Of a DNA stretch of 64,000 bases, positions 19,316-28,003 are shown in pieces (within the stretch, counting starts at the first letter, position 1; each line of letters starts with the position of its first letter). Made by a program: the position numbers and the translations under genes. Under the pieces are notes generated by a model. That model ran no database searches and was not told the origin of the DNA. It saw only the letters and a program-made list of their open reading frames with translations. The stretch comes from Renibacterium salmoninarum ATCC 33209 (lineage in GTDB: Bacteria > Actinomycetota > Actinomycetes > Actinomycetales > Micrococcaceae): NCBI RefSeq assembly GCF_000018885.1, contig NC_010168.1:372001-436000 (forward strand), read 5' to 3'.

Positions 19316-19917
19316 TGATCACCATCCTCATCCATCTGCTGAATATCGACTATTGCAATGTCGATTCCACTAATCACGAATTGCGTGTGCATTTCCAAAG
19401 CAGTTCGAACCTTTTTGCGCAGTTGACCAGCTAAGCCCTGTAGCGGCTGTCCCCAAAGTGCAGTGACCCGGATATCTACCCTAATCTCTGCGTTCGGATC
19501 GGTCACATCGCCTTCAAGTCTGCAGCGACCAATCATTGCGTTTTCAAGCTGATCTCCGGCTGCGCGAATCAAAGAGATTATCGCGCCTTCAGTCTGGCTC
19601 AGTTCATCAGATTCTTCGGATTCAACAGTAGGCGGCGCTTCAAGCGGGATTTCCCGGCCAGAACGCGCGTCCAAAGCGATATTGCTAAAGATGGATCCAA
19701 GCCAGTCGGTGTCGGCGTCCGAGCGCTCCGTTGAATCGAAGTCGACGAGTTCGGAGGTTAGCGAATTAAGCTGTTCCAACGCTCGGAGCGCATTTTGGCA
19801 CTCAGCACAGGAATCGATGTACGGATTGGCCGGACTTTTGCCAGCCGCTAAATAGTCGCTGAGTTCATCGAGGGAGTGGCCGCAACTGAGGATATCGGTT
19901 GTTTTGCTCATCGCCAT
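19312..19917 (-). CDS. Zinc-finger (anti-sigma-like) protein fused to an Asp23-type domain
   Basis: 201 residues. The N-terminus has C12-G-H14 and C34-A-E-C37 (DILSCGHSLDELSDYL...SCAECQNAL), arranged like the zinc site of anti-sigma factors. A variable acidic linker follows (about 60-110). The C-terminal half (EIRVDIRVTALWGQPLQGLAGQLR...ISGIDIAIVDIQ) is an Asp23/Gls24-type domain. It overlaps the sigma-factor gene by 10 nt, exactly where an anti-sigma factor is usually encoded, so a regulatory role on that sigma is likely by context. No membrane segment is present, so it would be cytoplasmic. Confidence 0.75.
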   Translation of the reverse strand: MAMSKTTDILSCGHSLDELSDYLAAGKSPANPYIDSCAECQNALRALEQLNSLTSELVDFDSTERSDADTDWLGSIFSNIALDARSGREIPLEAPPTVESEESDELSQTEGAIISLIRAAGDQLENAMIGRCRLEGDVTDPNAEIRVDIRVTALWGQPLQGLAGQLRKKVRTALEMHTQFVISGIDIAIVDIQQMDEDGDQ

Positions 19918-20470
19918 TCCTCCATTTCCTTCATTAGGGTAGCTCTTGCTCGGGCCAATTGCCCGCGGACCGCCGTCGTGCTCATGCTGAGCTGATCGGC
20001 TATTTCTTCGTAGCTGTTCTCACCAATTTCCCGTAGCGTCCAACATCGTCGTTGCGCTTCGGGAAGCCGCCCCAAGGCTTCGGACAGTGCGCTCATTTGA
20101 GAACCAGCTAGTGCTTTACGTTCTGGTGACTCAGCCGCCGACGCTGCAACGTCGGCGTCGTCCAGATCGGTATTGTCCTTCCGTTTACGGATCAGATCAA
20201 TACTTTTATGGCTGACTATGCGCATCAACCAGCTTTTGACCTTTGCCGGTTCGGCCAAGGTATCCAATGTTTTCCAAACGACGACGAGTGCTTCCTGGAC
20301 TACGTCCTCGGCTTCCGCATTCGAATTCAGCAGGCGAGAGGCATAGGACCGCATCAATATTGCGTAGCGACGAGCCAGTGTTTCAAAGGCAGGTACGTCT
20401 CCATCTAGCGCCCGTTCGACCAAAAAGCGTCACTCGCCGTGCTGATCTTCGGCACAATTCTCGCTTTCAT
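19908..20470 (-). CDS. ECF-type RNA polymerase sigma factor
   Basis: Sigma-70 region 2 is visible in FETLARRYAILMRSYASRLLNSNAEAEDVVQEALVVVWK. Region 4 is the helix-turn-helix LREIGENSYEEIADQLSMSTTAVRGQLARARATL. The longest clean frame starts at TTG 20423 and gives 171 residues, beginning LVERALDGD. A better-looking ATG lies at 20470 (MKARIVPKISTASDAF), but it joins only if one base is restored in the five-base run at 20422-20426. Either the TTG is used or the gene carries a 5' frameshift. It is followed directly by its zinc-finger partner. Confidence 0.8.
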
Positions 20471-20523
20471 CTGGTTTTCGCCCACCTTACCCTTTCCGAT
20501 AGCCCCCGATAACTAACCAAGAC

Positions 20524-20563
20524 AATGGGCTGGTGTTGGTGTCTTTCACAACACCACCCCATT
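20524..20563 (-). terminator. Terminator between the Asp23/CsbD operon and the sigma gene
   Basis: AATGGGcTGGTGTTG (20524-20538) pairs with CAACACCAcCCCATT (20549-20563) around a 10-nt loop, just downstream of the csbD-like stop on the minus strand. It lacks a long T-tract. It makes the sigma-factor pair a separate or attenuated transcription unit. Confidence 0.75.
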
Positions 20564-20573
20564 GCGCAAAGGA

Positions 20574-20807
20574 CTAGTCCTTCTTCTTGAAGCCGTCCAA
20601 CAACTTCTCGCCTGCCGCTTTGAGGTTCGCGCCAGCGTCTGCTGCGAAGTCTTTGACGTTCTCAACAGCATCCTTGGCGCCAGCTTCAGCCTGATCAGCT
20701 TTGCCTTCTGCCTTGAGCTCGTTGTTGTCAGTAACGTTTCCTACAGCTTCTTTGGCGTTTCCGGCCAAGTCCTGCAGTTTGTTTTCTGCTTTATCTTCGA
20801 TTCCCAT
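20574..20807 (-). CDS. CsbD family stress-response protein
   Basis: A 77-residue, Ala/Lys/Glu-rich, helical cytoplasmic protein with the CsbD pattern (MGIEDKAENKLQDLAGNAKEA, DNNELKAEGKADQAE) and a lysine-rich tail. Homologues in Bacillus are sigma-B controlled. AAGGAG lies 8 nt before ATG 20807. It is 33 nt after the AmaP-like gene and likely co-transcribed with the asp23 operon. Confidence 0.9.
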   Translation of the reverse strand: MGIEDKAENKLQDLAGNAKEAVGNVTDNNELKAEGKADQAEAGAKDAVENVKDFAADAGANLKAAGEKLLDGFKKKD

Positions 20808-20840
20808 TGTTTTCTCCTTATTATTTGAGGTTGATCGGAC

Positions 20841-21458
20841 CTATTGAACCCGATGCTGGGGCGACCATCCGGTACGAACACCGGTACTGATCGAAATCAA
20901 AAGGGGCATTTTCTTGCCGAGCAAACTGTCCAAGCCATTGGCTAGGAACTCCACCGAATCAGCAAGCTCTCGAGGCGAAGCACCTTTACGTGCTTGGATC
21001 GACACCTTCAACCCGGAGGGATCTGCTTTCTTGCGAGTCTTCCACGCGCTCACTGAGGTACTGAGTACCCATGGATCGTTAGCAAGTGCGTCCTTCAAAC
21101 TGCTAGCTGCAATATCGTTATGTAGTGTCAGATTACCTTCGGATCCGGTCTGGCGGTCCAAAATTCCGGTCCGACCGCCGCCTTGCGAGCCAATCCAAGA
21201 AATAAGCAGGATGACTAGGATCAGCGTTGTGGCAAGTAGTGCGATCCAGATCCAGCTCAATTCTAGTCCAGCTAGCTGGATTTGGGTGGCTTGGAGCTGA
21301 TCAGAGATGAAGGTTCCCGCAGTTTTAGTCCAATCGAGCCAGAGCTCTTTGGCTTTTGGTAAGATCCCAGTCAGCAGCGTGGCGATGCCTGCGGCGATCA
21401 GCACGATGGCGATCAAAAAGATTATGGTGCGGTTGAGTCCGCGACGGGTGGCGTTCAT
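20841..21458 (-). CDS. Membrane anchor protein of the asp23 operon (AmaP-like)
   Basis: 205 residues with two membrane helices (about 11-31 and 67-88) separated by a short external loop, then a cytoplasmic domain of about 110 residues resembling the folded domain of Asp23 partners (LHNDIAASSLKDAL...LKVSIQARKGASPRELADSVE). Topology and position match AmaP, which holds Asp23 at the membrane. The start codon overlaps the stop of the preceding gene (ATGA). The name is by context and topology, not by strong motifs. Confidence 0.7.
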   Translation of the reverse strand: MNATRRGLNRTIIFLIAIVLIAAGIATLLTGILPKAKELWLDWTKTAGTFISDQLQATQIQLAGLELSWIWIALLATTLILVILLISWIGSQGGGRTGILDRQTGSEGNLTLHNDIAASSLKDALANDPWVLSTSVSAWKTRKKADPSGLKVSIQARKGASPRELADSVEFLANGLDSLLGKKMPLLISISTGVRTGWSPQHRVQ

Positions 21459-22069
21459 GCTCCAACAGCTCCTTGTGGATTGATAGTCACCTTGGCCGTG
21501 AAGCTCTTTGCCAATTTCCAGGACGCAATTTCGGCATCGAGCTGCGTTTGTACAGCTTCGCTATTGACCGGAACCCCTGAGGTCGGTCGAATATCCATCG
21601 TGGCTTTGCGGCCATGGACTGAGGCGAATACTTGCTGCGGTTGCACGCTTGCCGCGGTGCTTGCAGTTCGGGCCAAGGCCTCAGCAACAACCGAGTCGTC
21701 AACTACTACAGCGGCGCGATCACTTTCAAATACTCGACGAGCTTTGCGGCCACTACCTGAGGCAATGATCAATACGAGTAGCCCGATGATTGCTAAGCCT
21801 GCGCCTGCGGCGATCAAACCGGCAGGTAGCGTTTGATTGGGTAGCTCCGCTACCCAGCTCGCGATGACATCTGGACTAGCCAACAAAGCGTTCCGATTCA
21901 GTAGCTGAAAGACAATCTCAGTGCCTTGCCACAGCAGAACCAGTATCAAAACAATCGCAAAGATCACCGAGCTGGTGGCTCTTGAGCGATGAGTTTCGCG
22001 GCGAACAATTCGACGGGTCGAGGGGGCTGGTGTGTTCAAAATCGTTGAATTCGCTGATTGAGCGCTCAT
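21455..22069 (-). CDS. DUF6286-like membrane protein of the asp23 operon
   Basis: 204 residues: an Arg-rich N-terminus (TRRIVRRETHRSRA), two membrane helices (about 33-55 and 81-103), then a cytoplasmic domain (VVVDDSVVAEALARTASTAASVQPQQVFASVHGRKATMDIRPTSG) with the alternating pattern seen in alkaline-shock partner proteins. ATGA overlaps with both neighbours show tight translational coupling. Function unknown beyond the association with Asp23. Confidence 0.72.
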   Translation of the reverse strand: MSAQSANSTILNTPAPSTRRIVRRETHRSRATSSVIFAIVLILVLLWQGTEIVFQLLNRNALLASPDVIASWVAELPNQTLPAGLIAAGAGLAIIGLLVLIIASGSGRKARRVFESDRAAVVVDDSVVAEALARTASTAASVQPQQVFASVHGRKATMDIRPTSGVPVNSEAVQTQLDAEIASWKLAKSFTAKVTINPQGAVGA

Positions 22070-22455
22070 TGGATTGCAGCCTTCCCTTCGATAATCGTGC
22101 TAGTTAGATCGATGTCGATGCGGCTGACCAAAGATCCGGTCAACTCTTCTGCCCGACTACCCAGTTCCCGTCGAGCAATTTCGGTCCGGCGGGAAATGTC
22201 GCCGCCACCGACGTTGAGGATCGAGGCGTCTTTGGCGATTGCGGCCAAAGAGGGTACCGCGATCGGCACACTGACCGCGACGGCGAGCTTGCCGGCGTCG
22301 TCAGTGGCATTGGCTTTCACCTGATAGGTCTTGAGGCCAAAAGCATCAGCCGCAACCGCCGCCAGCACCCGATTCAGTGCCGTCCGGGTGATCCGGGTGA
22401 AGCCGGCTTGACTTGCTCGGGACGTGTCGGCGGCCGGGCTCATGAGGAGGTCCAC
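22066..22455 (-). CDS. Asp23-like protein, short
   Basis: 129 residues with an Asp23/Gls24-like pattern: RITRTALNRVLAAVAADAFG (signature helix region) followed by YQVKANATDDAGKLAVAVSVPIAV, then a C-terminal helix and SRIDIDLTSTIIEGK. It lacks the strongly conserved VSGVYALGGG stretch of the main Asp23 gene. It overlaps DUF2273 by 16 nt and the following gene by 4 nt. Confidence 0.7.
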   Translation of the reverse strand: MDLLMSPAADTSRASQAGFTRITRTALNRVLAAVAADAFGLKTYQVKANATDDAGKLAVAVSVPIAVPSLAAIAKDASILNVGGGDISRRTEIARRELGSRAEELTGSLVSRIDIDLTSTIIEGKAAIQ

Positions 22456-22628
22456 TTGCCCGTGAGTGCGTCGATTACGCCGAGAAAATCAAGTTTTCCT
22501 TCAGCTGCGCGGCCGAGGATTGCGCCAAATGCCATGAAGATCAGCATCAAGATGAATCCCCAAAAGCCCCAAGCAAGAGCTGCTGCTAGGAAGGCGCCTA
22601 CTGCGATTCCAGTTACTGTGCTGCTCAT
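22440..22628 (-). CDS. DUF2273-like small membrane protein
   Basis: A 62-residue product with two hydrophobic segments (about 7-21 and 24-42: AFLAAALAWGFWGFILMLIFMAFGAILG) followed by GKLDFLGVIDALTGK. Size, two-helix layout and position right after asp23 match DUF2273 proteins. Overlaps asp23 by ATGA. Confidence 0.8.
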   Translation of the reverse strand: MSSTVTGIAVGAFLAAALAWGFWGFILMLIFMAFGAILGRAAEGKLDFLGVIDALTGKWTSS

Positions 22629-23137
22629 TCGACTCGGCTCCCTGAAGTGATGTTCTTCGCGGTTTCGGTGTTCTTTGGCTCTTCCTTGGTCTGGGAATCG
22701 TCCTTGTGGTCGGAAGCGATATGAATGTCGCTGACCGTAATGTTTACTTCGACGACATCTAGGCCAACGAGCTTCTCAACTGCTGAGTAAACTGCTGAAC
22801 GAACCTCGTCGGCGACGGCCTTAAGCGGCTTCGGGTACTCGACCACCATGGTGATATCTACGGCTACCTGCTTTTCGCCAACTTCAACCGAGATGCCTTG
22901 GGTGAGGTCGGTATTTCCGACGGCGTCGCGGATTGCGCCGATAGCGCGGGCTGCGCCGCCGCCCAGAGCGTAAACGCCAGAGACTTCGCGGGTAGCAATG
23001 CCGACAACTTTGGCAACTACCGAATCTTCAATGGTGGTCTTGCCTGCATTGTCGTTACCATTTTGGCTGACAACGTTCTTAGCGTCTTTGGCTTCGTGTT
23101 GGGCGGCTGGCTTTACCGAGGTGGGTTGAGTGCTCAT
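22625..23137 (-). CDS. Asp23/Gls24 family envelope stress protein
   Basis: First gene of the operon, 170 residues. A low-complexity N-terminus is followed by the family core: IEDSVVAKVVGIATREVSGVYALGGG, GISVEVGEKQVAVDITMVVEYP and LVGLDVVEVNITVSDIH. An acidic/lysine tail follows. Asp23 proteins accumulate at the membrane via AmaP and respond to envelope stress. GGAG precedes ATG 23137. The roughly 200-nt region 23138-23338 upstream is divergent to thrE and should hold promoters for both; I could not pick out a clear site there. Confidence 0.9.
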   Translation of the reverse strand: MSTQPTSVKPAAQHEAKDAKNVVSQNGNDNAGKTTIEDSVVAKVVGIATREVSGVYALGGGAARAIGAIRDAVGNTDLTQGISVEVGEKQVAVDITMVVEYPKPLKAVADEVRSAVYSAVEKLVGLDVVEVNITVSDIHIASDHKDDSQTKEEPKNTETAKNITSGSRVE

Positions 23138-23338
23138 GTCGTTCTCCTTCGTGATGTTCGCTTGCTTTCATGAGTAAGTCGTTAGCGGCTCATGAAATGT
23201 CACGCAAAAGATTTTGTGAACTGCATCACATGTCGAAATGACCTTTCGCGATGGTTCCTGTGTGGTTCGTTCAGCAGCTCTCGATAGACTGGTGCAGCAC
23301 CAAGAAATATCCTGCAACAGGGTGAAAGCGAGGGGTAG

Positions 23339-24854
23339 GTGCAAGCTGGCGGCAGCCAAAAAGGCAATCAAGACGGCCGTGAGCCGCGCCCGGTATCCAA
23401 ACCTATTCCGGCTGTCGAACAGTCGAGGCAAAACCTGGCGGCTAAACGAGGGCTACGTCGACTTGTCCGCGGCGAGGCGCCGCCTACTGCACCGATGAGC
23501 ATCGTTGATCGACTTGCCGGTAGCCCCTATGCAAACCCGATGATTCAGGTTGGTGGCGTTGACAACTCCGCCCGCCGTGCCATTGATTTCAGCCTGCTGC
23601 TTGCCGAAACGATGTTTCGCTTTGGCGCTGGAGCGCTCGAAGTAGAGACAAGCATTATTGCGGTTACCGCAGCTTTTGGGCTAAGGAATGTTGAAGTTGA
23701 CATCACCAACCAGTCCATCAACATCAATCACGCACCAAAAAAATACCCCGCCGATTACTTTGCTCCGAGTAGTTAGGTCATGGACCAATAACTTTGCTGG
23801 CCTAGCCGGAGTCTATCAACTAGTCACCGAGATCGTTTCCGGTGAAGTCACGCGCGAGCAGGCCGACCAGCGTCTGAAAGGGATTCTGCATCAGCCCAAG
23901 CCATATCCGCGCTGGATGGTGACCCTGGCTAGTGGAGTCTTCGCGGCATGCGTCGTCGGCGTTATCGGTGGTGGCATCTGGGCCGCCTTAATTGCGCTCG
24001 GCTCATCATTGCTGGTGAGTCTGTTGAATCGAAAACTTTCCCGTTGGCGCGTGCCAGACTTCTTCGCCACCGCAACAAGTTCCTTTCTCATTACCGCGAT
24101 TGCTTTGGCCTTTGCTGTCTTCCATGCGCCAATTTCGCCCGGAGCAATTGTTACCGGCGGCATTTTGTTGCTCTTGCCTTCTGGCCGGCTGGTTTCAGCA
24201 GTCCAAGACGCGATTAACGGCTTTCCAGTTACCGCAGCTGGACGATTTCTTTCCGTGTTCCTTACCTTTGGCGCAATTGTCTCGGGAATCGCGGTGGCTT
24301 CAGTTTTTGGCGCGCTGTTTACCGATCAACGGCAGAATCTTTTACAGAGCTCGGATTTAGTGCCGCCGCCGTTAGCTCTGATCCTGATTCTGGTCTTGTT
24401 CGCCACGGTATTGATTGGGATAGCAGAACAGGCCCTAGCTAAGTTGTTGCTTCCTACCGCGGTTACCGGGCTGATCGGCTACTTAGTCTTGTATTTCAGC
24501 ATGCAGCATGCAGCATGCAGCATGCAGCTTGTCATAGGTCCACGATTGGCGCCAGCAATCGCTGCCGTTGCGGTCGGCATCGTGGCGCGACTAATCGCGT
24601 TACGGCTTGGTGCGCCGCAACTAGTAGTTGCCGTGCCTTCGATTTTGTTCTTGCTCACCGGGCTGTCTATGTTCCGGGCGATGTTTGCTCTGACCGTTGC
24701 CACTGAGTCTTCGCTTGACGGTGTGGTGGGGCTCTTCAACGCATTAGTTGTCATTTTGGGCGTTGCCGCTGGCATGGTCCTTGGCGACAATTCGGCAAGG
24801 CCACTTAAGCGCGGCAACGTTTCAGCCGAAGCTAGGCGAAACCGTCGGCGCTAG
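23339..24854 (+). pseudogene. thrE: Threonine/serine exporter ThrE, frameshifted
   Basis: ThrE exports Thr/Ser. The N-terminal DUF1212 domain shows RGEAPPTAPMSIVDRLAG, ARRAIDFSLLLAETMFRFGAGALEVETS and VEVDITNQSININHAPK. It then shifts at the run of seven A (23737-23743): the first frame ends at DYFAPSS, while TPPITLLRVVRSWTNNFAGLAG continues in the next. About ten membrane helices follow, to VLGDN...RRNRRR. Start GTG 23339, or ATG 23495 if the conserved RGLRRLVRGEAPP stretch is not translated. A four-copy 7-bp repeat (24498-24528) lies in the membrane domain. Confidence 0.85.
24498..24528. repeat. 7-bp tandem repeat AGCATGC (four copies) inside thrE
   Basis: Four head-to-tail AGCATGC units plus AGC encode SMQHAACSMQL between two membrane helices. 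Because 7 is not a multiple of 3, gain or loss of one unit changes the reading frame; the current four copies keep the downstream frame open. Confidence 0.9.
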
Positions 24855-24859
24855 GTAGG

Positions 24860-25744
24860 TTATTTGAGCAGCTTCGACATCCGGCGATCTGCCAATAGCT
24901 TTCCGCCGGTCTGGCAACGTGGACAGTATTGAAGGGTTCGGTCAGCGAAGGCAACTTCTCGCACCGTGTCACCACATTCCGGACAGTCTTGGCCGGTGCG
25001 GGCATGCACACGCATTCCTGATCGTTTGGTGTCTTTAAGGTCGGATGCAGGTCTTCCGCTCGCGGCCTCCACTGCTTCACGGAGAATTGACTTTATTGAC
25101 TGATAAAGCGCTGCCATCTGGTCCTCAGTGAGCGAATTGCTGGCCGCGAAAGGCGACAACCGTGCTAAGTGCAATATCTCATCGCTATAAGCGTTGCCAA
25201 TGCCCGCGATCATTTTCTGATCTCGCAGTACGTCTTTGATCTGAGCCCGTTTGGGCGCCAAGATCGCTTTCAGCACCTCAAGGGTGAACTCATCGGATAA
25301 GGGATCCGGGCCCAGGGTGATGATCCCCGGGACTTCGTCTTGGCTACGAACCAGATAGATTGCCAAACTTTTGCGGGTGCCGGCTTCCGTCAAATCAATC
25401 TTTGCATCGTTAAATATCATCCGCGCCGTGATGTAGCCGCCCGGTTTGACGGGAGCTGGCTTCTCACCGGCCGACTTTGCCGCATACTTCAACCAACCCG
25501 CTTTAGCGAGATGGAAAATCAAATGTATTCCACTAGGATCCGAAGCCGATGCGCCAAACTCGATATCGACAAATTTGCCGTGCCTACGCACTGATTCGAC
25601 TGCCCGTCGCAGTATTTCTTCGGGTTGGACGCCGGCAGTTTTAAGCGCGGTAAATGAAGCGATTTGCAACGATTCGAGCAGCTGGCCACGAAGCACACTG
25701 CTCAGATAAGTACTCAGCCCTACAAGTTCTGGTAATTCCGGCAT
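24860..25744 (-). CDS. DNA glycosylase/AP lyase, Fpg/Nei family
   Basis: 294 residues. The N-terminus PELPE supplies the catalytic Pro after Met removal and the Glu next to it. KFVDIEFG holds the beta-hairpin Lys region, MIAGIGNAYSDEILHLARL is the H2TH motif, and the C-terminal zinc finger is C-P-E-C ... Y-C-P-R-C. It excises oxidised bases. It fits the actinobacterial Fpg/Nei subgroup rather than classical MutM; substrate preference cannot be told from sequence alone. Intact. Confidence 0.92.
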   Translation of the reverse strand: MPELPELVGLSTYLSSVLRGQLLESLQIASFTALKTAGVQPEEILRRAVESVRRHGKFVDIEFGASASDPSGIHLIFHLAKAGWLKYAAKSAGEKPAPVKPGGYITARMIFNDAKIDLTEAGTRKSLAIYLVRSQDEVPGIITLGPDPLSDEFTLEVLKAILAPKRAQIKDVLRDQKMIAGIGNAYSDEILHLARLSPFAASNSLTEDQMAALYQSIKSILREAVEAASGRPASDLKDTKRSGMRVHARTGQDCPECGDTVREVAFADRTLQYCPRCQTGGKLLADRRMSKLLK

Positions 25745-25785
25745 GTGACCATTCTGCCGCGAAGGGCCGACAAAATCTCTAGCCT

Positions 25786-26610
25786 TTAGATCTTCCCGAT
25801 GGGTTCCTTCTTCTCAGCTTGGAACCGATCTTCACTGCGGCCACAGGCCCAATAACCGGAAATCGATACTTGGTTACGTTCCAAACCACGTTGTTTAAAG
25901 AGCACATCACGCAAAGCCTTAACGTATTCGCGCTCGCCGTGCACGAAGGCGTGCACTGTGCCTTCTGGCCATACGGACGTCGAAACGGCTTCGATAAGTT
26001 TCGAACTAGTACCGGCGGCGGCGCCGTCGCGCAGGATCCACTGGACTTCGAGGCCGGATGGTGCTGAGACTTTTTGCACATCCGCTTGACTGCCTACTTC
26101 GATGAAGGCGAGTCCTTGCGCGGACTCTGGAAGTGACTCAATTCCGGCCGCGATCGCCGGCAACGCCGACTCGTCACCTGCGAAAAGGTGCCAATCAGCT
26201 TCGGGATTCGGCGCGTAGCCGCCCCCGGGGCCGGAGATGATGAGCCGATCACCTGGTTGTGCGGTTGCTGCCAACGGCCCGGCAAGACCTTCGTCGCCGT
26301 GCACAACAAAATCGATCGCAAGCTGTGCTTGCTCCTGGTCCACCCAGCGAATCGTGTAGGTTCTGGTGACTGGCCATTGCTCTCGTGGGAGCGACTCACG
26401 TAGTGCAAATACATCTACCGGTTCGGGGTACTCAACGCCAGCTTGCAAGAAATGGATCTTGACGTACTGATCAGTGCTGAGATTCGGTTGAAAATCAGCG
26501 AAGCCGGCGCCGCCCGCGATCACCCGCACCATGTGCTCACTGAGCTTTTCGGTGCGGATTACGGTCAAATTGGTTTGCGGGCGAGGCTTGGCAGCTGGCG
26601 CAACAGTCAT
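25786..26610 (-). CDS. Siderophore-interacting protein (FAD-dependent ferric-siderophore reductase)
   Basis: 274 residues of the SIP/ViuB family, cytoplasmic. The FAD-binding domain has the RTYTIRW motif (about 83-89) and the stretch FVVHGDEGLAGPLAATAQPGDRL. The C-terminal SIP domain has FAGDESALPAI, VHAFVHGE and the terminal SISGYWACGRSEDRFQAEKKE. It releases iron by reducing the ferric siderophore. A DtxR/IdeR-like box overlaps its ribosome site, and an IdeR-type gene is in this window, so iron repression is expected. Confidence 0.93.
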   Translation of the reverse strand: MTVAPAAKPRPQTNLTVIRTEKLSEHMVRVIAGGAGFADFQPNLSTDQYVKIHFLQAGVEYPEPVDVFALRESLPREQWPVTRTYTIRWVDQEQAQLAIDFVVHGDEGLAGPLAATAQPGDRLIISGPGGGYAPNPEADWHLFAGDESALPAIAAGIESLPESAQGLAFIEVGSQADVQKVSAPSGLEVQWILRDGAAAGTSSKLIEAVSTSVWPEGTVHAFVHGEREYVKALRDVLFKQRGLERNQVSISGYWACGRSEDRFQAEKKEPIGKI

Positions 26611-26619
26611 AATGGCTCC

Positions 26620-26633
26620 TTAGGTTTGCCTAA
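26620..26633 (-). promoter_or_regulatory. Iron box (DtxR/IdeR operator-like)
   Basis: TTAGGTTTGCCTAA at 26620-26633 matches 13 of the first 14 positions of the DtxR/IdeR consensus (TTAGGTTAGCCTAACCTAA), but the last five positions do not match. A further CCTAA follows at 26638-26642. It sits 10 nt upstream of the start codon of the siderophore-interacting protein gene and overlaps its AAGGAG ribosome site. Confidence 0.7.
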
Positions 26634-26638
26634 GTAGC

Positions 26639-27397
26639 CTAACGCACTTGCCAATCGATCGGCGTCGAACCTTGTTTAGCGAGTAGTTCATTCACTCGGC
26701 TGAAAGGCCGAGACCCAAAGAAGCCTCGAGAGGCGGAAAGCGGGCTGGGGTGCGATGAGGCTACGGTTGGCGCTCCTTCAAGCAGTGGTGTCAGGTTCCG
26801 GGCGTCATTGCCCCACAGCAGCGCAACTAGCGGTTGATGGCTGCCGTCGGCGGTTCGTCTGGCAACTATTGCTTTGATAGCTTCTTCGGTGATTTCTTCC
26901 CAGCCTTTTTTGCGGTGCGAAGCGGGCGTGCCGGGCCGCACACTGAGTACCCGATTCAGCAGCAGCAAGCCCTGGCCAGCCCAGCTACTGAGATCACCAT
27001 GTTCAGCCGGGGCGATGCCAAGGTCTTCGCGTAGTTCTTTGTAGATGTTGCTCAAACTGCGGGGGATGGGGCGAACGTCACGTTCGACGGCGAAGGAGAG
27101 GCCAATTGGGTGGCCGAACGTCGGGTACGGGTCTTGTCCTACGACGAGCACTTTGACCTCGGCCAGCGACTGTTCGAACGCACGCAGTACATTCTTTGGT
27201 GCGGGCAAGAAACCTGGGCCGCCATCGTTCTTCTGTGCAGTTTCTAATTCACTACGGAGGAATTCCCCCATCGCCTTGAGCTGTGCCTCAACTGGGGCCA
27301 AGGCGATCGCCCAGTCCGGGCTAAGGCTGCTTAACGGGTCGGAGGCGAGAATTTTGAGGGCTTCGCGATTACTGAGGTTCAACGGCACAAAATTCAT
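26639..27397 (-). CDS. ung: Uracil-DNA glycosylase
   Basis: Family 1 UDG removing uracil from DNA. Motif 1 [18 protein letters not shown] carries the catalytic Asp, and the C-terminal [17 protein letters not shown] holds the catalytic His and the DNA-intercalation loop. Start chosen at ATG 27397 ([10 protein letters not shown]), giving 252 residues; the longer frame to 27493 overlaps the divergent DUF1801 gene. The stop lies at the edge of the iron box. Intact. Confidence 0.93.
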   Translation of the reverse strand: MNFVPLNLSNREALKILASDPLSSLSPDWAIALAPVEAQLKAMGEFLRSELETAQKNDGGPGFLPAPKNVLRAFEQSLAEVKVLVVGQDPYPTFGHPIGLSFAVERDVRPIPRSLSNIYKELREDLGIAPAEHGDLSSWAGQGLLLLNRVLSVRPGTPASHRKKGWEEITEEAIKAIVARRTADGSHQPLVALLWGNDARNLTPLLEGAPTVASSHPSPLSASRGFFGSRPFSRVNELLAKQGSTPIDWQVR

Positions 27398-27449
27398 TGT
27401 TCCAGATTCGTTGTTCCCGGCGCGATCCCTCAGCGGTAGCGTCACGACC

Positions 27450-27896
27450 ATGAGTGCGGAATTGGAACTCGGTGATTTCATTGCCAAGTTCACACCGGAA
27501 ATGCAGAATTTTATTCGAAGTTGCCGGGCAAAAATGCAGAACCGATTCCCGGACGCGGTTCAACTGGTTTATGATAACTACAACTTTCTCGTGATCGCCT
27601 TTGGGCCAACGTCGAAAGCATCCGAGGCAATTTTCTCACTCGCCAGCTACGCTCGCGGGGTGAATCTTTGTTTTGGCCAGCGAGCGTCGGAGCTACCCGA
27701 TCCCACCTCAATCCTGCGTGGAAGTGGCTCGCAAACTCACACAGTAGCTTTGATATCAGCCAATGATCTTGACCGCGAGGATGTCTCAGCGCTCATTTGT
27801 GCGGCTCTGAACCTCGCGTCAAAGCCGATGGCGGCTTCCGAAGGGGCGGAATTGTGCATCAAATCAATCTCAGCCAAGCAGTGTCCGCGCCGCTGA
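27450..27896 (+). CDS. DUF1801-like protein
   Basis: 148 residues from ATG 27450, divergent from ung. It has the YdhG/DUF1801 fold pattern: [67 protein letters not shown]. The C-terminus [14 protein letters not shown] is typical. These small cytoplasmic proteins have no established function. The frame extends far upstream antisense to ung, but only this start fits the domain. Confidence 0.8.
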   Translation: MSAELELGDFIAKFTPEMQNFIRSCRAKMQNRFPDAVQLVYDNYNFLVIAFGPTSKASEAIFSLASYARGVNLCFGQRASELPDPTSILRGSGSQTHTVALISANDLDREDVSALICAALNLASKPMAASEGAELCIKSISAKQCPRR

Positions 27897-28003
27897 CCCG
27901 ATGGAATTTTGAGCATGGCGTACCTGACCGAATGACAACCATGTGATTCGCCACTATCATGGAACAAGAGCAATGTGCTGGACAAAGGAGATAGGGGAGT
28001 GTC

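Noticed and set aside
27045..27449. N-terminal extension of the DUF1801 frame
   Set aside because: It runs antisense through ung and carries no recognisable domain; the DUF1801 homology begins at ATG 27450.
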